From positions 1-64,000 of the forward strand of contig RGCL01000007.1 in assembly GCA_009919175.1 (NCBI GenBank): 64,000 nt of DNA, read 5' to 3'. A program made the translations under genes and the position numbers. The DNA comes from Betaproteobacteria bacterium. GTDB lineage: Bacteria > Pseudomonadota > Gammaproteobacteria > Burkholderiales > Burkholderiaceae_C. Under the pieces are notes generated by a model. It had not been told where the DNA came from, did no database searches, and was given only the letters and a program-made list of their open reading frames with translations. Shown here in pieces: positions 1-9,667 of this stretch (positions within the stretch are counted from its first letter, which is position 1; the number at the start of each line of letters is the position of its first letter).

Positions 1-725
1 GCAAGGTTTTGGCCAACGGCCCTGCTGATCGGGCCGGCTTGCTCGAAGGGGACTGGGTTCAAAGCATTGATGGGCAGGCCACCCCCGATGCGGTGACATT
101 GCGCCGCGTGATCCGCCAAAGTGGATCCAAGACTTCGCTGGGCGAACAAATTTGGCAAATCCAGAGGAATGGCCAAACCCTGCGGCTGCCGCTCATGCCC
201 GAGCAGGTGGTGGTGGATGGCGTTGCTCAGACTCGGGTCCAGATCATGGTGGGGTCGCCACCTCAGCAACAGGTGATTCAGCTGGGGATGTTGGAATCCA
301 TTCACCATGCCTTTTCCCGGCTGATTAAGGGCACACAAGAGATGGGTCAGGCCTTGACAGGCCTCTTTGACGTGGGACCCGCTGACCAAGCAGGGGGGCA
401 GGCTCAAATCCAAGCTCAATTGGTGGGTCCCGTGGGTTTGGCTCAAATGGCCCGCCAATCTGCCGATCTAGGGGTAGAACCTTGGTTGCTGTTTGTGGCC
501 TCCCTGAGCCTCAGCCTGGCCTGGCTGAACTTGTTGCCCATCCCGGTCCTTGACGGCGGGCAGGCCGTGTTGCTGGGCGTGGAGGCGGCCATTGGCAAAA
601 CCTGGGTCGATCGCATCCGGCCGTTGCTCCATCGAGTGGGTGTCTTCTTGCTGCTTGGACTGATGGCCTGGGCTATCTACAATGACGCCACCCGATGGAT
701 GTCAGGTGCTGTTCTTCCTCGTTAA
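1..725 (+). CDS. rseP: RseP site-2 zinc metalloprotease, C-terminal part (truncated by window start)
   Basis: This is the C-terminal part of the inner-membrane site-2 protease that cleaves anti-sigma factor RseA in the envelope stress pathway and clears remnant signal peptides. The open frame runs in from base 3, so the N-terminal half with the HExxH zinc motif lies outside the window. Visible are the end of a PDZ domain (NGPADRAGLLEGDWVQSIDG) and, at about 531-560, the LLPIPVLDGG motif that supplies the third zinc ligand of this family, followed by a last membrane segment. It ends 14 bases before bamA. The order rseP-bamA-skp-lpxD is widely conserved in proteobacteria and supports the call. 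Confidence 0.95.
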   Translation, partial: KVLANGPADRAGLLEGDWVQSIDGQATPDAVTLRRVIRQSGSKTSLGEQIWQIQRNGQTLRLPLMPEQVVVDGVAQTRVQIMVGSPPQQQVIQLGMLESIHHAFSRLIKGTQEMGQALTGLFDVGPADQAGGQAQIQAQLVGPVGLAQMARQSADLGVEPWLLFVASLSLSLAWLNLLPIPVLDGGQAVLLGVEAAIGKTWVDRIRPLLHRVGVFLLLGLMAWAIYNDATRWMSGAVLPR

Positions 726-739
726 GAAAAGGTCAATTC

Positions 740-3046
740 ATGAGTCACTCTTTTTCTCGATTTTGCGCTGTCTTGCTGGGCTTGGTGACTTGTCTTGCCT
801 TGGCCGCTGATCCTTTTAAATTAGAGGACATCCGCATTGAAGGCCTCCAGCGCGTGGAGCCCGGCACCGTACTGGCCAATTTGCCCTTCAGGGTAGGGGA
901 CACCTACACCGATGAAAAGGGGGCTGTGGCCATCCGCCGACTGTTTGACTTGGGCCTGTTCAACGACGTGAAGTTGACCGCCGAGGGCAATGTCATCAAG
1001 GTCCAGGTTCAGGAGCGTCCCACCATCGCCCTGGTGGACTTTTTGGGAACGGTGGAATTTGACAAGCAGGCCTTGAGCAAGTCGCTGACCGACATTGGCC
1101 TGTCGATCGGCCGACCCTATGACAAGTCACTGGCTGATCGTGCCGAACAAGAGCTCAAGCGCCAGTACATCAACAAGGGCTACTATTCTGCTCAAGTGGT
1201 GGCCACGGTGACACCCGCTGAGAAAAACCAGGTGTTGCTGACCTTCAACGTGGTGGAGGGCGACATCGCCAAAATCTCCAAGGTCCAGATCAACGGTGCT
1301 TCTGCTTTCAAGCAGCAGGAGTTGCTTGAACTGTTCAACCTCACCGAACCCAACTGGCTCACCTGGTACACCCGAAACGACCGCTACTCCCAGGTGAAAT
1401 TGAACAGTGACTTGGAAGCCCTCAAGTCCTTCTACCTTGCCCGCGGCTATCTTGAATTTGCCGTGGATTCCACCCAGGTCACCATCTCGCCAGACAAACA
1501 GAAGATCACCATCTCCATTTCCATCACCGAAGGCCGTCGCTACGTGGTGTCCGACATCGTGATGGATGGCAACTTCCTGGGGCAGGACAAGCCCTTTCAG
1601 TCCGCCATCAAATTTTCAGCGGGGCAGGTCTACAACGCTGAGTTGGTGACTGAAACGGTCAAGGCCTTTCAGGATCTGTTTGGTGACTTTGGTTATGCGT
1701 TTTCGCGCGTGACCCCGGTGACCGATCTGGACCGGGCTTCTGGCTTGGTCAAGGTGTCTTTGCGGGCTGAGCCAGGACGACGCGTCTATGTCAGAAAGAT
1801 CGTGTTGTCTGGCAACTCCCGAACCCGCGACGAAGTCATCCGCCGCGAGTTCCGTCAAACAGAAGCCTCCTGGTATGACGGCCAACGGGTACGGCTCTCC
1901 CGCGACCGCTTGAATCGTTTGGGGTATTTCACCAGCGTGAGCATTGATCCCCAGGAAGTGGCTGGCACCCCTGATCAGGTTGACCTGATGGTCAAGGTGG
2001 AAGAAAAGCCCACCGGCGCCCTGCAAGTGGGGGCAGGTTTTTCATCAGCAGAAAAGCTGTTTTTGAGTGCTGGCATCAGTCAGGACAACTTTTTTGGTTC
2101 TGGCAATTACCTGGGTGTGCAGATCAACACCAGCCGCTACAACACCATGTACAGCATTGAGACGACGGATCCTTACTTCACCAAGGACGGGGTATCGCGG
2201 ACCTATTTCCTCAACCATAAGCTGTCTCGCCCTTACACGGTGGATCTGGGCAGTTATTCCCTGGTCACCCAGTCGCTGGGCCTCAAGTTTGGTTTGCCCA
2301 TTGCCGAGACTGACAAGATCTTCGTCGGCGTTATGACCGAGATGACCGAAATCCGTACCGGCGACAACATGCCCAAGACCTACACGGATTACATCAATGA
2401 CTATGGCAGCAAATCCAGGGCATTGCCCTTGAGCGTGGGTTGGTCCAGGGATCGGCGGGACAGCTATTTGGCACCCACCAAGGGGTACATGACGCGCATC
2501 AACTCCGATGTGTCAACCTTCGGTGATGTGAAATACGCCCGTCTGACCGCCCAGTACCAGCTCTACTACCCTGTTGCCCCCAAGCTGACGTTGGGTCTGA
2601 ACACGGAGCTTGGCTACGGCAAAGGCATGGACAACAAACCCTTCCCCATCTTCAAGAACTATTTCTCTGGGGGCTTGAGTTCTGTCAGGGGCTATTCACA
2701 AGGCTCCATTGGCCCGACCACCACTGCCACCAACTCAGCAACCGGTGCCACCACCACGGTGTATGTGGGTGGCTCCAAGATGTTCCTGATGAACTTGGAA
2801 ATGATCACGCCTATGCCAGGCTCGGGCAATGACAAGACGCTGCGTCTGTTTGCTTTCCTGGACGCTGGCGCTGCATTCAGTGATTCTCAGACCATCAATT
2901 TCAGTGATCTGCGCTATTCGACCGGCATTGGCTTGAGTTGGATATCACCGGTTGGTCCTCTGAAGTTCGGTTGGGCTCAACCCTTCAACTCGAAAACAGG
3001 CGATAAAATCGATCGCATTCAATTCCAGATTGGATCGGCCTTTTGA
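740..3046 (+). CDS. bamA: BamA outer-membrane protein assembly factor
   Basis: Core of the BAM complex, which folds and inserts beta-barrel proteins into the outer membrane. The 768-residue protein starts with a signal peptide (cleavage expected after A22, ALA|AD). About 400 residues of POTRA repeats follow, then a barrel domain with the VRGY motif in the lid loop (SSVRGYSQGS) and a C-terminal phenylalanine (QIGSAF) typical of outer-membrane barrels. The ATG at 740 is chosen because it begins a clean signal peptide; an in-frame start further upstream lies inside rseP and adds charged, non-signal residues. The stop overlaps the skp start by one base (TGATG), implying translational coupling. 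Confidence 0.97.
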   Translation: MSHSFSRFCAVLLGLVTCLALAADPFKLEDIRIEGLQRVEPGTVLANLPFRVGDTYTDEKGAVAIRRLFDLGLFNDVKLTAEGNVIKVQVQERPTIALVDFLGTVEFDKQALSKSLTDIGLSIGRPYDKSLADRAEQELKRQYINKGYYSAQVVATVTPAEKNQVLLTFNVVEGDIAKISKVQINGASAFKQQELLELFNLTEPNWLTWYTRNDRYSQVKLNSDLEALKSFYLARGYLEFAVDSTQVTISPDKQKITISISITEGRRYVVSDIVMDGNFLGQDKPFQSAIKFSAGQVYNAELVTETVKAFQDLFGDFGYAFSRVTPVTDLDRASGLVKVSLRAEPGRRVYVRKIVLSGNSRTRDEVIRREFRQTEASWYDGQRVRLSRDRLNRLGYFTSVSIDPQEVAGTPDQVDLMVKVEEKPTGALQVGAGFSSAEKLFLSAGISQDNFFGSGNYLGVQINTSRYNTMYSIETTDPYFTKDGVSRTYFLNHKLSRPYTVDLGSYSLVTQSLGLKFGLPIAETDKIFVGVMTEMTEIRTGDNMPKTYTDYINDYGSKSRALPLSVGWSRDRRDSYLAPTKGYMTRINSDVSTFGDVKYARLTAQYQLYYPVAPKLTLGLNTELGYGKGMDNKPFPIFKNYFSGGLSSVRGYSQGSIGPTTTATNSATGATTTVYVGGSKMFLMNLEMITPMPGSGNDKTLRLFAFLDAGAAFSDSQTINFSDLRYSTGIGLSWISPVGPLKFGWAQPFNSKTGDKIDRIQFQIGSAF

Positions 3047-3555
3047 TGAGACATTTCTTCACCCCCTTGATCGCGTTTGCGCTGACGGCGTCGCTTCCTG
3101 CGCATGCGCAGAACAACGAATTCAAAGTTGGATTCATCGATACCAATCGCATTTTTCAAGAGGTGACCCTGGCCAAGACGGCGCAGACTAGGCTGCAGCA
3201 GGAATTCTCCAAGCGTGAAAAACAGCTGGTGGATCTGGGCAATGCCTTGAAAACCTCCTCCGATCAGTTTGATCGTGATCAGCCGACTTTGAGCGAACAG
3301 CAAAAACTCTCCCGCCAAAAGCAACTTGTTGAAATGGACAGGGATTTGCAGCGCAAGCGCCGCGAGTTCCAAGAAGACCTCAATGCCCGCAGGAACGAAG
3401 AGCTCGAGCAGGTTCGCAGCAAGGCCAACCGGGTCATCAAGCAATTTGCGACCGATGAGAAATATGACCTCATCCTTCAGGACGCGGTCTGGATTGCGCC
3501 CAAGCACGACATCACGGACAAGGTCATCAAGGCCATCAACGCCAACGCCAAGTGA
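3046..3555 (+). CDS. skp: Skp/OmpH periplasmic chaperone
   Basis: Periplasmic holdase that binds unfolded outer-membrane proteins on their way to BamA. The 169-residue product has a signal peptide ending AHA|Q at about residue 21, then the family motif VGFIDTNRIFQE and a long, highly charged helical region rich in K, R, E and Q that would form the tentacle arms, then a conserved hydrophobic end (YDLILQDAV). The ATG at 3046 shares one base with the bamA stop. Length and context match the OmpH family. Skp homologues diverge strongly in sequence, but the position between bamA and lpxD makes the assignment firm. Confidence 0.95.
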   Translation: MRHFFTPLIAFALTASLPAHAQNNEFKVGFIDTNRIFQEVTLAKTAQTRLQQEFSKREKQLVDLGNALKTSSDQFDRDQPTLSEQQKLSRQKQLVEMDRDLQRKRREFQEDLNARRNEELEQVRSKANRVIKQFATDEKYDLILQDAVWIAPKHDITDKVIKAINANAK

Positions 3556-3561
3556 ACTGGG

Positions 3562-4548
3562 GTGGCCGTCCTACTTTCCCAAATCAACGGTGAGTTAAAC
3601 GGCAAGCTTGTCGGCCAGCCTGACCTACCTATCTCGGGCATTGCCTCGTTGAAGGAAGCCACCAAGGGCTGCATCAGCTTCATCAGCCATGGGCGCTACC
3701 AGCATTTGCTCAAGGACTTCAAGGGCAGTGCGCTGATCGTGAGCGAGGCACTTCAAGGTTTTGTACCTCCCGAGGTGGCCTTGATCGTGGTGGATGATCC
3801 GTATTGGGCTTATGCCCGGCTCACACAATTTTGGCGCCGTGCTCACCCCAGACCCCAAGGACCTCTGATCCACCCCAGCGCCGTGATCCACCCAGATGCC
3901 TGGCTGGACAGCGATGTGGAGGTCGGGCCTTTGTCGGTCATCGAGGCGGGGGCAAGGATCGGTGCCGGCACCCGCATTTTGGCGCGCGTCACGGTGATGG
4001 CCGACGTCATCATGGGCAAGCGTTGTGTGCTTCATCCCGGTGTGGTGGTGGGAGCCGATGGATTTGGTTTTGCACAGCATGAGTCCGAGTGGGTCAAGAT
4101 CGAACAACTGGGCAATGTGGTGCTAGGCAACGACGTGGAACTTGGAGCCAACACCTGCGTCGATCGGGCGGCCTTGGGTTCAACCACCCTGTGTGATGGC
4201 GTAAAGATCGACAATCTGGTCCAGATTGGTCACAACGTCCACATCGGTCCTCATACGGCCATGGCTGGTTGCGTGGGGGTGGCGGGCAGCGCCAGGATTG
4301 GTGCGCGCTGCACCTTCGGCGGCGGCGCCATTGTGCTGGGGCACCTAGAAGTGGCCGATGATGTGCATGTCTCGGCGGCCTCCGTCGTCACCAAATCCAT
4401 CAAATCAGCGGGCCAGTACTCGGGCCTTTTCCCCCTGGACGACAACCAGTCCTGGGAAAAGAATGCGGCGAGTCTGAAACAATTGCACGCGCTGCGCGAG
4501 CGGATCAAATCGCTAGAAAGCCAATTCCAGAAGAAAGCATCACCATGA
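3562..4548 (+). CDS. lpxD: UDP-3-O-acylglucosamine N-acyltransferase LpxD
   Basis: Third enzyme of lipid A synthesis: it transfers a hydroxyacyl chain from ACP to the 2-amino group of UDP-3-O-acylglucosamine in the cytoplasm. The 328-residue protein has an N-terminal uridine-binding domain, then left-handed beta-helix hexapeptide repeats from about residue 100, and a C-terminal helix ([11 protein letters not shown]). The segment QIGHNVHIG holds the expected catalytic histidine at residue 224. Translation starts at GTG 3562, six bases after the skp stop. The stop overlaps fabZ by ATGA. Confidence 0.96.
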   Translation: MAVLLSQINGELNGKLVGQPDLPISGIASLKEATKGCISFISHGRYQHLLKDFKGSALIVSEALQGFVPPEVALIVVDDPYWAYARLTQFWRRAHPRPQGPLIHPSAVIHPDAWLDSDVEVGPLSVIEAGARIGAGTRILARVTVMADVIMGKRCVLHPGVVVGADGFGFAQHESEWVKIEQLGNVVLGNDVELGANTCVDRAALGSTTLCDGVKIDNLVQIGHNVHIGPHTAMAGCVGVAGSARIGARCTFGGGAIVLGHLEVADDVHVSAASVVTKSIKSAGQYSGLFPLDDNQSWEKNAASLKQLHALRERIKSLESQFQKKASP

Positions 4549-4991
4549 GCATGGACATCCACGGCATCCTCAAGCAATTGCCACATCGTTACCCCATATT
4601 GTTGGTAGATAGGGTCATCGAGATCGTCCCGGGTGAGCGGATCAAGGCGCTCAAAAATGTCACGATCAACGAACCTTTTTTCAATGGTCATTTTCCGCAC
4701 CGTCCTGTCATGCCTGGTGTTTTGATGCTCGAAGCGCTGGCGCAGGCTGCCGCCTTGCTCGCCTTTGCCACACTCAATGTGGTGCCGGATGATCAAAGCG
4801 TGTATTACTTTGCAGGGATTGATGCGGCCAGGTTCAAGCGCCCAGTGGAGCCTGGGGACCAACTCACTCTGGATGTGAAACTGGACCGCATGAAAGCCGG
4901 CATTTTCAAATTCAAGGCACAGGCCAGTGTGGCTGAGGCCTTGGCGGTGGAGGCGGAATTGATGTGCACCATGCGCAGCATCGAGGCCTGA
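4545..4991 (+). CDS. fabZ: 3-hydroxyacyl-ACP dehydratase FabZ
   Basis: Dehydrates 3-hydroxyacyl-ACP in fatty acid elongation, competing with LpxA and LpxD for the hydroxyacyl pool. This 148-residue hot-dog-fold protein carries the active-site segment [19 protein letters not shown], with His49 and Glu63 spaced as in known FabZ enzymes. It sits between lpxD and lpxA as in most Gram-negatives, overlapping lpxD by four bases and ending two bases before lpxA. That arrangement keeps phospholipid and lipid A synthesis balanced. Confidence 0.97.
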   Translation: MSMDIHGILKQLPHRYPILLVDRVIEIVPGERIKALKNVTINEPFFNGHFPHRPVMPGVLMLEALAQAAALLAFATLNVVPDDQSVYYFAGIDAARFKRPVEPGDQLTLDVKLDRMKAGIFKFKAQASVAEALAVEAELMCTMRSIEA

Positions 4992-4993
4992 AC

Positions 4994-5791
4994 ATGTCGG
5001 CAGGCATTCATCCCAGCGCGGTCGTTGACCCTGCGGCACGCCTTCATCCTTCTGTGACTGTGGGTCCCTTCACGGTGATCGGACCCCATGTCAGCATTGG
5101 TGCAGACACGGTGATTGGTTCGCATTGCGTGATCGAAGGCAAGACCACGATCGGCCAGAGGAATCACATCTTCCAATTCAATTCGCTGGGCGGTGCACCC
5201 CAGGACAAAAAATACAAAGGCGAATTGACGGAGTTGGTGGTCGGCAATGACAACACCATCCGCGAGTTTTGCACCTTCAACACTGGGACCGTGCAGGATG
5301 CTGGGGTGACCCGCATTGGTGATCACAACTGGATCATGGCCTATGTGCACCTTGCCCATGATTGTCAGGTGGGCAATCACACCATCTTTGCCAACAACAC
5401 CCAACTGGCTGGTCATGTGCATGTGGGCGATTGGGCCATTTTGGGTGGCTTCACGGTGGTCCATCAGTTTTGTCGCATTGGCGCTCATGCCTTCACGGCC
5501 ATGAACACCTTGCTGTTTGCCGATTTGCCCCCCTTTGTGATGTGCCAGGGGCAACCTGCCTCAGCGCGAAGCATGAACTTTGAGGGCTTGAAGCGACGTG
5601 GTTTTTCCCCCGATCGCCTGCAAGCTGTCAAAGCCATGCATCGCTTGCTGTACCGGGAAGGCCTGACCCTCAAGCAGGCCATGTCCGAGCTGGCTCAATT
5701 GCCCCAGGCGCATCCTGAAGCTGGGGCGGATGTGCAGATGATGTTGCAGTTTTTGAGTGAAGTGCATGAGCAGCGAGGCATTGTTCGCTGA
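4994..5791 (+). CDS. lpxA: UDP-N-acetylglucosamine acyltransferase LpxA
   Basis: First enzyme of lipid A synthesis: it acylates the 3-OH of UDP-GlcNAc using hydroxyacyl-ACP. The 265-residue protein is dominated by hexapeptide repeats of a left-handed beta-helix, and the segment [10 protein letters not shown] contains the expected catalytic His122. The helical C-terminal domain ([20 protein letters not shown]) is typical. The ATG at 4994 gives the canonical start; an earlier in-frame ATG inside fabZ would add ten unlikely residues. The end overlaps lpxB. Confidence 0.97.
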   Translation: MSAGIHPSAVVDPAARLHPSVTVGPFTVIGPHVSIGADTVIGSHCVIEGKTTIGQRNHIFQFNSLGGAPQDKKYKGELTELVVGNDNTIREFCTFNTGTVQDAGVTRIGDHNWIMAYVHLAHDCQVGNHTIFANNTQLAGHVHVGDWAILGGFTVVHQFCRIGAHAFTAMNTLLFADLPPFVMCQGQPASARSMNFEGLKRRGFSPDRLQAVKAMHRLLYREGLTLKQAMSELAQLPQAHPEAGADVQMMLQFLSEVHEQRGIVR

Positions 5792-6944
5792 CGACTCCTT
5801 CATGGCCATGGTGGCTGGAGAAGCCTCTGGCGACCTCCTGGCCAGTGGGTTTTTGTCTCATCTGAAGTCCTCGCATCCTCAATTGAGCGTGGAGGGCGTT
5901 GCGGGTCCTCGCATGACAGCCCAAGGCATGCTGGCCCTCTACCCCAGTGACCGCCTGGCCGTGCGTGGCTACTGGGAAGTCTTGCGCCATTACCGGGGCA
6001 TCGTGAACATCCGTGCCGACTTGATCCGTCGTTGGCAAGATGCGCATCGCAAACCGACCTGTTTCATTGGTGTGGATGCACCTGACTTCAACCTTGAATT
6101 GGCTCTGGCCTTGAAAAGCAAGGGCATTCCCACCTTTCAATACGTTTGTCCGGCCATCTGGGCTTGGCGTGCCGAACGCATTCATCTGATGAAGCAGGCG
6201 CTGGACCATGTGTGGTGTCTGTTTCCTTTCGAGGAGCGCTTGCTCAACGACCAGGGCATGAAAGCCACCTATGTCGGACATCCCTTGGCGCATTGGATTC
6301 CTCCAGCCGTGGATCGTGATGCCGCTGTGCAGGCTTTGGGCTTGTCGGCTTCCCAACCAGTGGTCGCCCTCATGCCGGGTAGCCGCAAGGCAGAGATCGA
6401 TGGATTGCTGGATCGGTTTTTGAAGACCGCTCAACAATTGCTCAAACACCATCCTGGGCTGCAACTGGTGCTGCCTGCCTTGCCTGTCTTTGTCCAGCGC
6501 ATCACGCAATCCATTGAGTTGGCTGGCCTGGACAAACACATTCTGGTGCTCAAGGGGCGCTCGCACGAGGCCTTGGCCGCTGCCGATCTGGTGCTGGTGG
6601 CCAGTGGAACGGCCACCCTAGAGGCAGCGTTGTTCAAAAAGCCCATGGTGATTGCCTATCACATGCCTTGGCTGACCTGGCAGATCACACGCCGGAAAAA
6701 GCAATTGCCCTGGGTGGGGCTGCCCAATATCCTGTGCCAGGAATGGGTGGTCCCGGAATTGCTGCAAGACGATTGCTCCGTCGAGGCCTTGACCCGAGAG
6801 TCCTTGCGGTTGCTGTCTGACCCTCAGGCTGTGGCGCACATCGTCCAGCGGTTTTCATCGCTGCACGAACTGCTCAGGCGGCCTACGCATGAATTGATGG
6901 TCCAAACCCTTTCCTCACACCTGAACCATGCAGCAGCAGTTTGA
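5766..6944 (+). CDS. lpxB: Lipid-A-disaccharide synthase LpxB
   Basis: Membrane-associated GT-B glycosyltransferase (family GT19) that condenses UDP-diacylglucosamine with lipid X into the tetraacyl disaccharide. The 392-residue product has the N-terminal [13 protein letters not shown] motif, the [16 protein letters not shown] segment and the C-terminal donor-binding region with [17 protein letters not shown]. The ATG at 5766 is favoured because it puts the GEASGD motif at the usual distance from the N-terminus; it lies 26 bases inside lpxA. The end overlaps rnhB by 17 bases. Confidence 0.96.
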   Translation: MSSEALFADDSFMAMVAGEASGDLLASGFLSHLKSSHPQLSVEGVAGPRMTAQGMLALYPSDRLAVRGYWEVLRHYRGIVNIRADLIRRWQDAHRKPTCFIGVDAPDFNLELALALKSKGIPTFQYVCPAIWAWRAERIHLMKQALDHVWCLFPFEERLLNDQGMKATYVGHPLAHWIPPAVDRDAAVQALGLSASQPVVALMPGSRKAEIDGLLDRFLKTAQQLLKHHPGLQLVLPALPVFVQRITQSIELAGLDKHILVLKGRSHEALAAADLVLVASGTATLEAALFKKPMVIAYHMPWLTWQITRRKKQLPWVGLPNILCQEWVVPELLQDDCSVEALTRESLRLLSDPQAVAHIVQRFSSLHELLRRPTHELMVQTLSSHLNHAAAV

Positions 6945-7536
6945 TTGGGACGTTTCTGGTTTGACCGCCGGCGTGGATGAGGCGGGACGCGGCCCATTAG
7001 CCGGTCCCGTGTTTGCGGCAGCGGTCATCCTTGATCAGCGCAAAACCATCAAGGGTTTGAAGGACTCCAAATTGCTCACCGCCAAACGCCGAGCCCACCT
7101 CTTTGACGAAATCATGGACAAGGCCTTGTGTGTGCAAGTTGCCCAGGCCAGTGTCGAGGAAATTGATTCGCTCAACATCCTTCATGCCAGCATGCTGGCC
7201 ATGAAACGAGCCATTCTTGGCCTGCGACTCAAGCCGCACTGGGTCAGGGTGGATGGCAATCGCGTCCCTCAGGTGGATGTGCTGATTGAAGCCGTGGTCA
7301 AAGGCGATCAAATTCATCCCGACATTTCTGCCGCCTCCATTGTGGCCAAGGTGTCGCGCGATGCCTGGTGCGAGGAGGCCGAACGCTCATTCCCGGGATA
7401 TGGGTTTGCCGCCCACAAAGGCTATGCAACGGCTGAACATTTGGCCGCGCTCCATCGACTGGGGCCGTGCGAGCTGCATCGACGCTCGTTTGAGCCGGTG
7501 CGACGTGCATGGGTGGAGCATGGTCATGCACGCTGA
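6928..7536 (+). CDS. rnhB: Ribonuclease HII
   Basis: Removes RNA from RNA-DNA hybrids, including single ribonucleotides misincorporated in DNA. The 202-residue protein shows the RNase HII signature [14 protein letters not shown] with acidic residues D17 and E18, a VDGN motif, and the SIVAKVSRD segment before a conserved YGFAAHKGY motif. It starts inside the end of lpxB, and the order lpxB-rnhB is common in proteobacteria. Its own end overlaps the downstream methyltransferase. Confidence 0.97.
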   Translation: MQQQFDWDVSGLTAGVDEAGRGPLAGPVFAAAVILDQRKTIKGLKDSKLLTAKRRAHLFDEIMDKALCVQVAQASVEEIDSLNILHASMLAMKRAILGLRLKPHWVRVDGNRVPQVDVLIEAVVKGDQIHPDISAASIVAKVSRDAWCEEAERSFPGYGFAAHKGYATAEHLAALHRLGPCELHRRSFEPVRRAWVEHGHAR

Positions 7537-8305
7537 TCAGCCCACCTGGATCGAGTCCAAGGCCAATCCATGGTTCAAGCAACTGCGGCAAACCGCACTC
7601 GACAACGCCCGCTACAAGTCATCGGGTTTGATCTGGGTTGAGGGTGATCATCTGGTGCATGCTGCCTTGCAGCGAGGCCTGCAGCCCGAATTTGTGGTGG
7701 TGTCCCATGATGCACTGGCGTCTCATCCTCAGCAGTGGCAGGGCAGCTGGCCTGTGAAAGTCTTGGCCAACGCCTTGTTCGACCAGATCAGCCAGTTGCC
7801 TTCGGCCACGCAGGTGGCAGCCCTGTTCAAGCGACCTGCACCTCAGGGCATTTCATCCCAACACCCCACGGTGGTGTTGGATCGCATTCAGGATGTGGGC
7901 AATGTGGGCTCGATCTTGCGTTCTGCCGCTGCGTTCGGTTTTCGCCAAATCATTGCCCTCAAAGGAACTGCTGCCCTGTGGGGACCCAAGGCGGTGAGGG
8001 CGGGCATGGGTGCTCATTTCGCCTTGGATTTGCACGAGGACGTGGAGCCCTCCCGGTTGGTGGAACTCCAGGGCTTGCCCAGACTCGCCACGTCCTCACA
8101 TGGTGGGCAAGCCTTGTTGAAATCTGGCTTCAAGTTGCCCTGGCCATGCGCATGGTTCATGGGCAACGAAGGTCAGGGGTTGGCGGCGGATCTGGAGGCA
8201 AGTTGCACGCTCAAGGTCCGCATCGATCAGCCAGGAGGGCAGGAGTCACTGAATGTGGCCTCGGCCGCCGCGATTTGCCTGTTTGCTTCCAGCCTGTCTC
8301 GTTAA
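7526..8305 (+). CDS. TrmH/SpoU-family RNA 2'-O-methyltransferase
   Basis: A 259-residue SPOUT-superfamily methyltransferase expected to 2'-O-methylate a ribose in tRNA or rRNA using S-adenosylmethionine. It has an N-terminal substrate-binding domain (residues about 1-100), then the three SpoU motifs: [26 protein letters not shown] and [17 protein letters not shown] 7526 is chosen because GGAG lies seven bases upstream; ATG 7520 is too close to that site. It overlaps the rnhB stop and is the last gene of the lipid A operon. The exact target cannot be read from the sequence (RlmB-like and TrmH-like proteins share these motifs), so no symbol is given. Confidence 0.88.
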   Translation: MHADQPTWIESKANPWFKQLRQTALDNARYKSSGLIWVEGDHLVHAALQRGLQPEFVVVSHDALASHPQQWQGSWPVKVLANALFDQISQLPSATQVAALFKRPAPQGISSQHPTVVLDRIQDVGNVGSILRSAAAFGFRQIIALKGTAALWGPKAVRAGMGAHFALDLHEDVEPSRLVELQGLPRLATSSHGGQALLKSGFKLPWPCAWFMGNEGQGLAADLEASCTLKVRIDQPGGQESLNVASAAAICLFASSLSR

Positions 8306-8329
8306 GAGTCACAGTGGGTGGCAAGGGCT

Positions 8330-8361
8330 TTGGGGGTGAGGCACAGACAGGCATTTATAAT
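8330..8361 (+). promoter_or_regulatory. Putative sigma70 promoter of carAB
   Basis: A perfect -10 hexamer TATAAT lies at 8356-8361. The best upstream match, TTGGGG at 8330-8335, leaves a long 20-base spacer, so the -35 is weak and may depend on an activator. It lies in the 189-base gap before carA, which is otherwise non-coding. Confidence 0.55.
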
Positions 8362-8423
8362 GCCGAAACTTCTGCAATTCCCCAGTACTTAACACCCAAT
8401 CCATCTGATCCCTGCGGTCCGAA

Positions 8424-8442
8424 CAGTGGTCCTGCGCCACTG
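8424..8442 (+). promoter_or_regulatory. Hairpin in carA leader
   Basis: CAGTGG (8424-8429) pairs perfectly with CCACTG (8437-8442) across a seven-base loop, within the presumed 5' untranslated RNA of carA. A second small inverted repeat, AGTT/AACT, lies at 8471-8482 just before the ribosome-binding site GGAG (8485-8488). There is no T-run, so this is not a classical terminator. A regulatory role is a guess. Confidence 0.4.
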
Positions 8443-8494
8443 AAAGAGTTGACGTGCCATTCGCACTGGGAGTTGCCCAACTACGGAGAACTCA

Positions 8495-9667
8495 GTGCTT
8501 TTGTCCCTCAAAAGTTCGTTTCCTCGCGCCATTTTGGGGTTGGCCGATGGAACCACTTTCATTGGCCACGCCATCGGAGCCCCTGGCCACACCACAGGAG
8601 AGGTGGTTTTCAACACCTCCATGACGGGCTATCAGGAAATCCTGACTGATCCCAGTTATTGCCAGCAAATCGTCACACTCACTTACCCCCACATTGGCAA
8701 TTACGGGGTGAACGAAGAAGATGTTGAAAGCGACAAGGTTCATGCGGCTGGCCTCATCATCAAATCCTTGCCCCTCCAGCATTCCAATTTCCGAGCCACG
8801 CAAGATTTGTCGGCCTACCTCAAGGCGCAAAAGATGGTCGCCATCGCCAACTTGGACACCAGGGCCTTGACGATTCACTTGCGCCGCACCGGGGCTCAAA
8901 ACGGCGCGATCTTGGCCTTGGCCGCTGATGAGCCCATCACCCAAAAACAACTGGACGAAGCTGTGGCGCTGGCCAAATCAGCGCCGGCCATGGCTGGTTC
9001 AGACTTGGCCAAGGTAGTGACCACCCCCAAGGCCTATGAATGGCATCAAATGGAATGGGTGTTGGGTCAAGGCTATCCCCAAAGCCAAACCTCCCGTTTC
9101 AAGGTGGTTGCCCTGGATTTCGGAGTCAAGAAAAACATCTTGCGCATGCTGGCTTCACGTGGATGCGCAGTCACGGTGCTGCCTGCCCAGTCGTCCATTG
9201 AGGACATCATGCGTCACAAACCCGACGGGGTCTTTCTCTCCAACGGTCCTGGTGATCCTGAGCCGTGTCACTACGCCATTGAGGCCACTCAGGCTTTGCT
9301 CAAGCAAAAGACCCCGGTCTTTGGCATTTGTCTGGGGCACCAGATCCTGGCTCTGGCCAGCGGTGCCAAAACTTTCAAGATGAAGTTTGGCCACCATGGT
9401 GCCAACCACCCGGTGAAGGACTTGCAAAGTCAGCGGGTGAGCATCACCAGCCAGAACCATGGGTTTGCCGTTGACATGAACCAACTGCCCGGCCACCTCA
9501 AGGCCACCCATGTGTCGCTCTTTGATGGCACTTTGCAGGGTCTGGCCCATACCGAGTCGCCTGCGTTTGGTTTTCAGGGGCATCCTGAAGCCTCCCCTGG
9601 GCCACACGACATTGCCTACCTCTTCGATCAATTCATCGCCCTGATGGAGGGTCGTCACCATGCCTAA
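8495..9667 (+). CDS. carA: Carbamoyl-phosphate synthase small subunit (glutaminase)
   Basis: Hydrolyses glutamine and channels ammonia to CarB for carbamoyl phosphate, the shared precursor of arginine and pyrimidines. The 390-residue protein has the N-terminal CarA-specific domain ([21 protein letters not shown]) and a C-terminal class I glutaminase with nucleophile Cys279 in GICLGHQ and the His/Glu pair in [11 protein letters not shown]. It starts at GTG 8495, six bases after a GGAG site. It overlaps carB by eight bases, consistent with a 1:1 subunit ratio. Confidence 0.97.
   Translation: MLLSLKSSFPRAILGLADGTTFIGHAIGAPGHTTGEVVFNTSMTGYQEILTDPSYCQQIVTLTYPHIGNYGVNEEDVESDKVHAAGLIIKSLPLQHSNFRATQDLSAYLKAQKMVAIANLDTRALTIHLRRTGAQNGAILALAADEPITQKQLDEAVALAKSAPAMAGSDLAKVVTTPKAYEWHQMEWVLGQGYPQSQTSRFKVVALDFGVKKNILRMLASRGCAVTVLPAQSSIEDIMRHKPDGVFLSNGPGDPEPCHYAIEATQALLKQKTPVFGICLGHQILALASGAKTFKMKFGHHGANHPVKDLQSQRVSITSQNHGFAVDMNQLPGHLKATHVSLFDGTLQGLAHTESPAFGFQGHPEASPGPHDIAYLFDQFIALMEGRHHA

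Noticed and set aside
7735-8649. A 304-codon plus-strand frame crossing the methyltransferase end, the carA leader and the start of carA
   Set aside because: It is out of frame with two well-supported genes, has no recognizable domain and crosses a promoter region.
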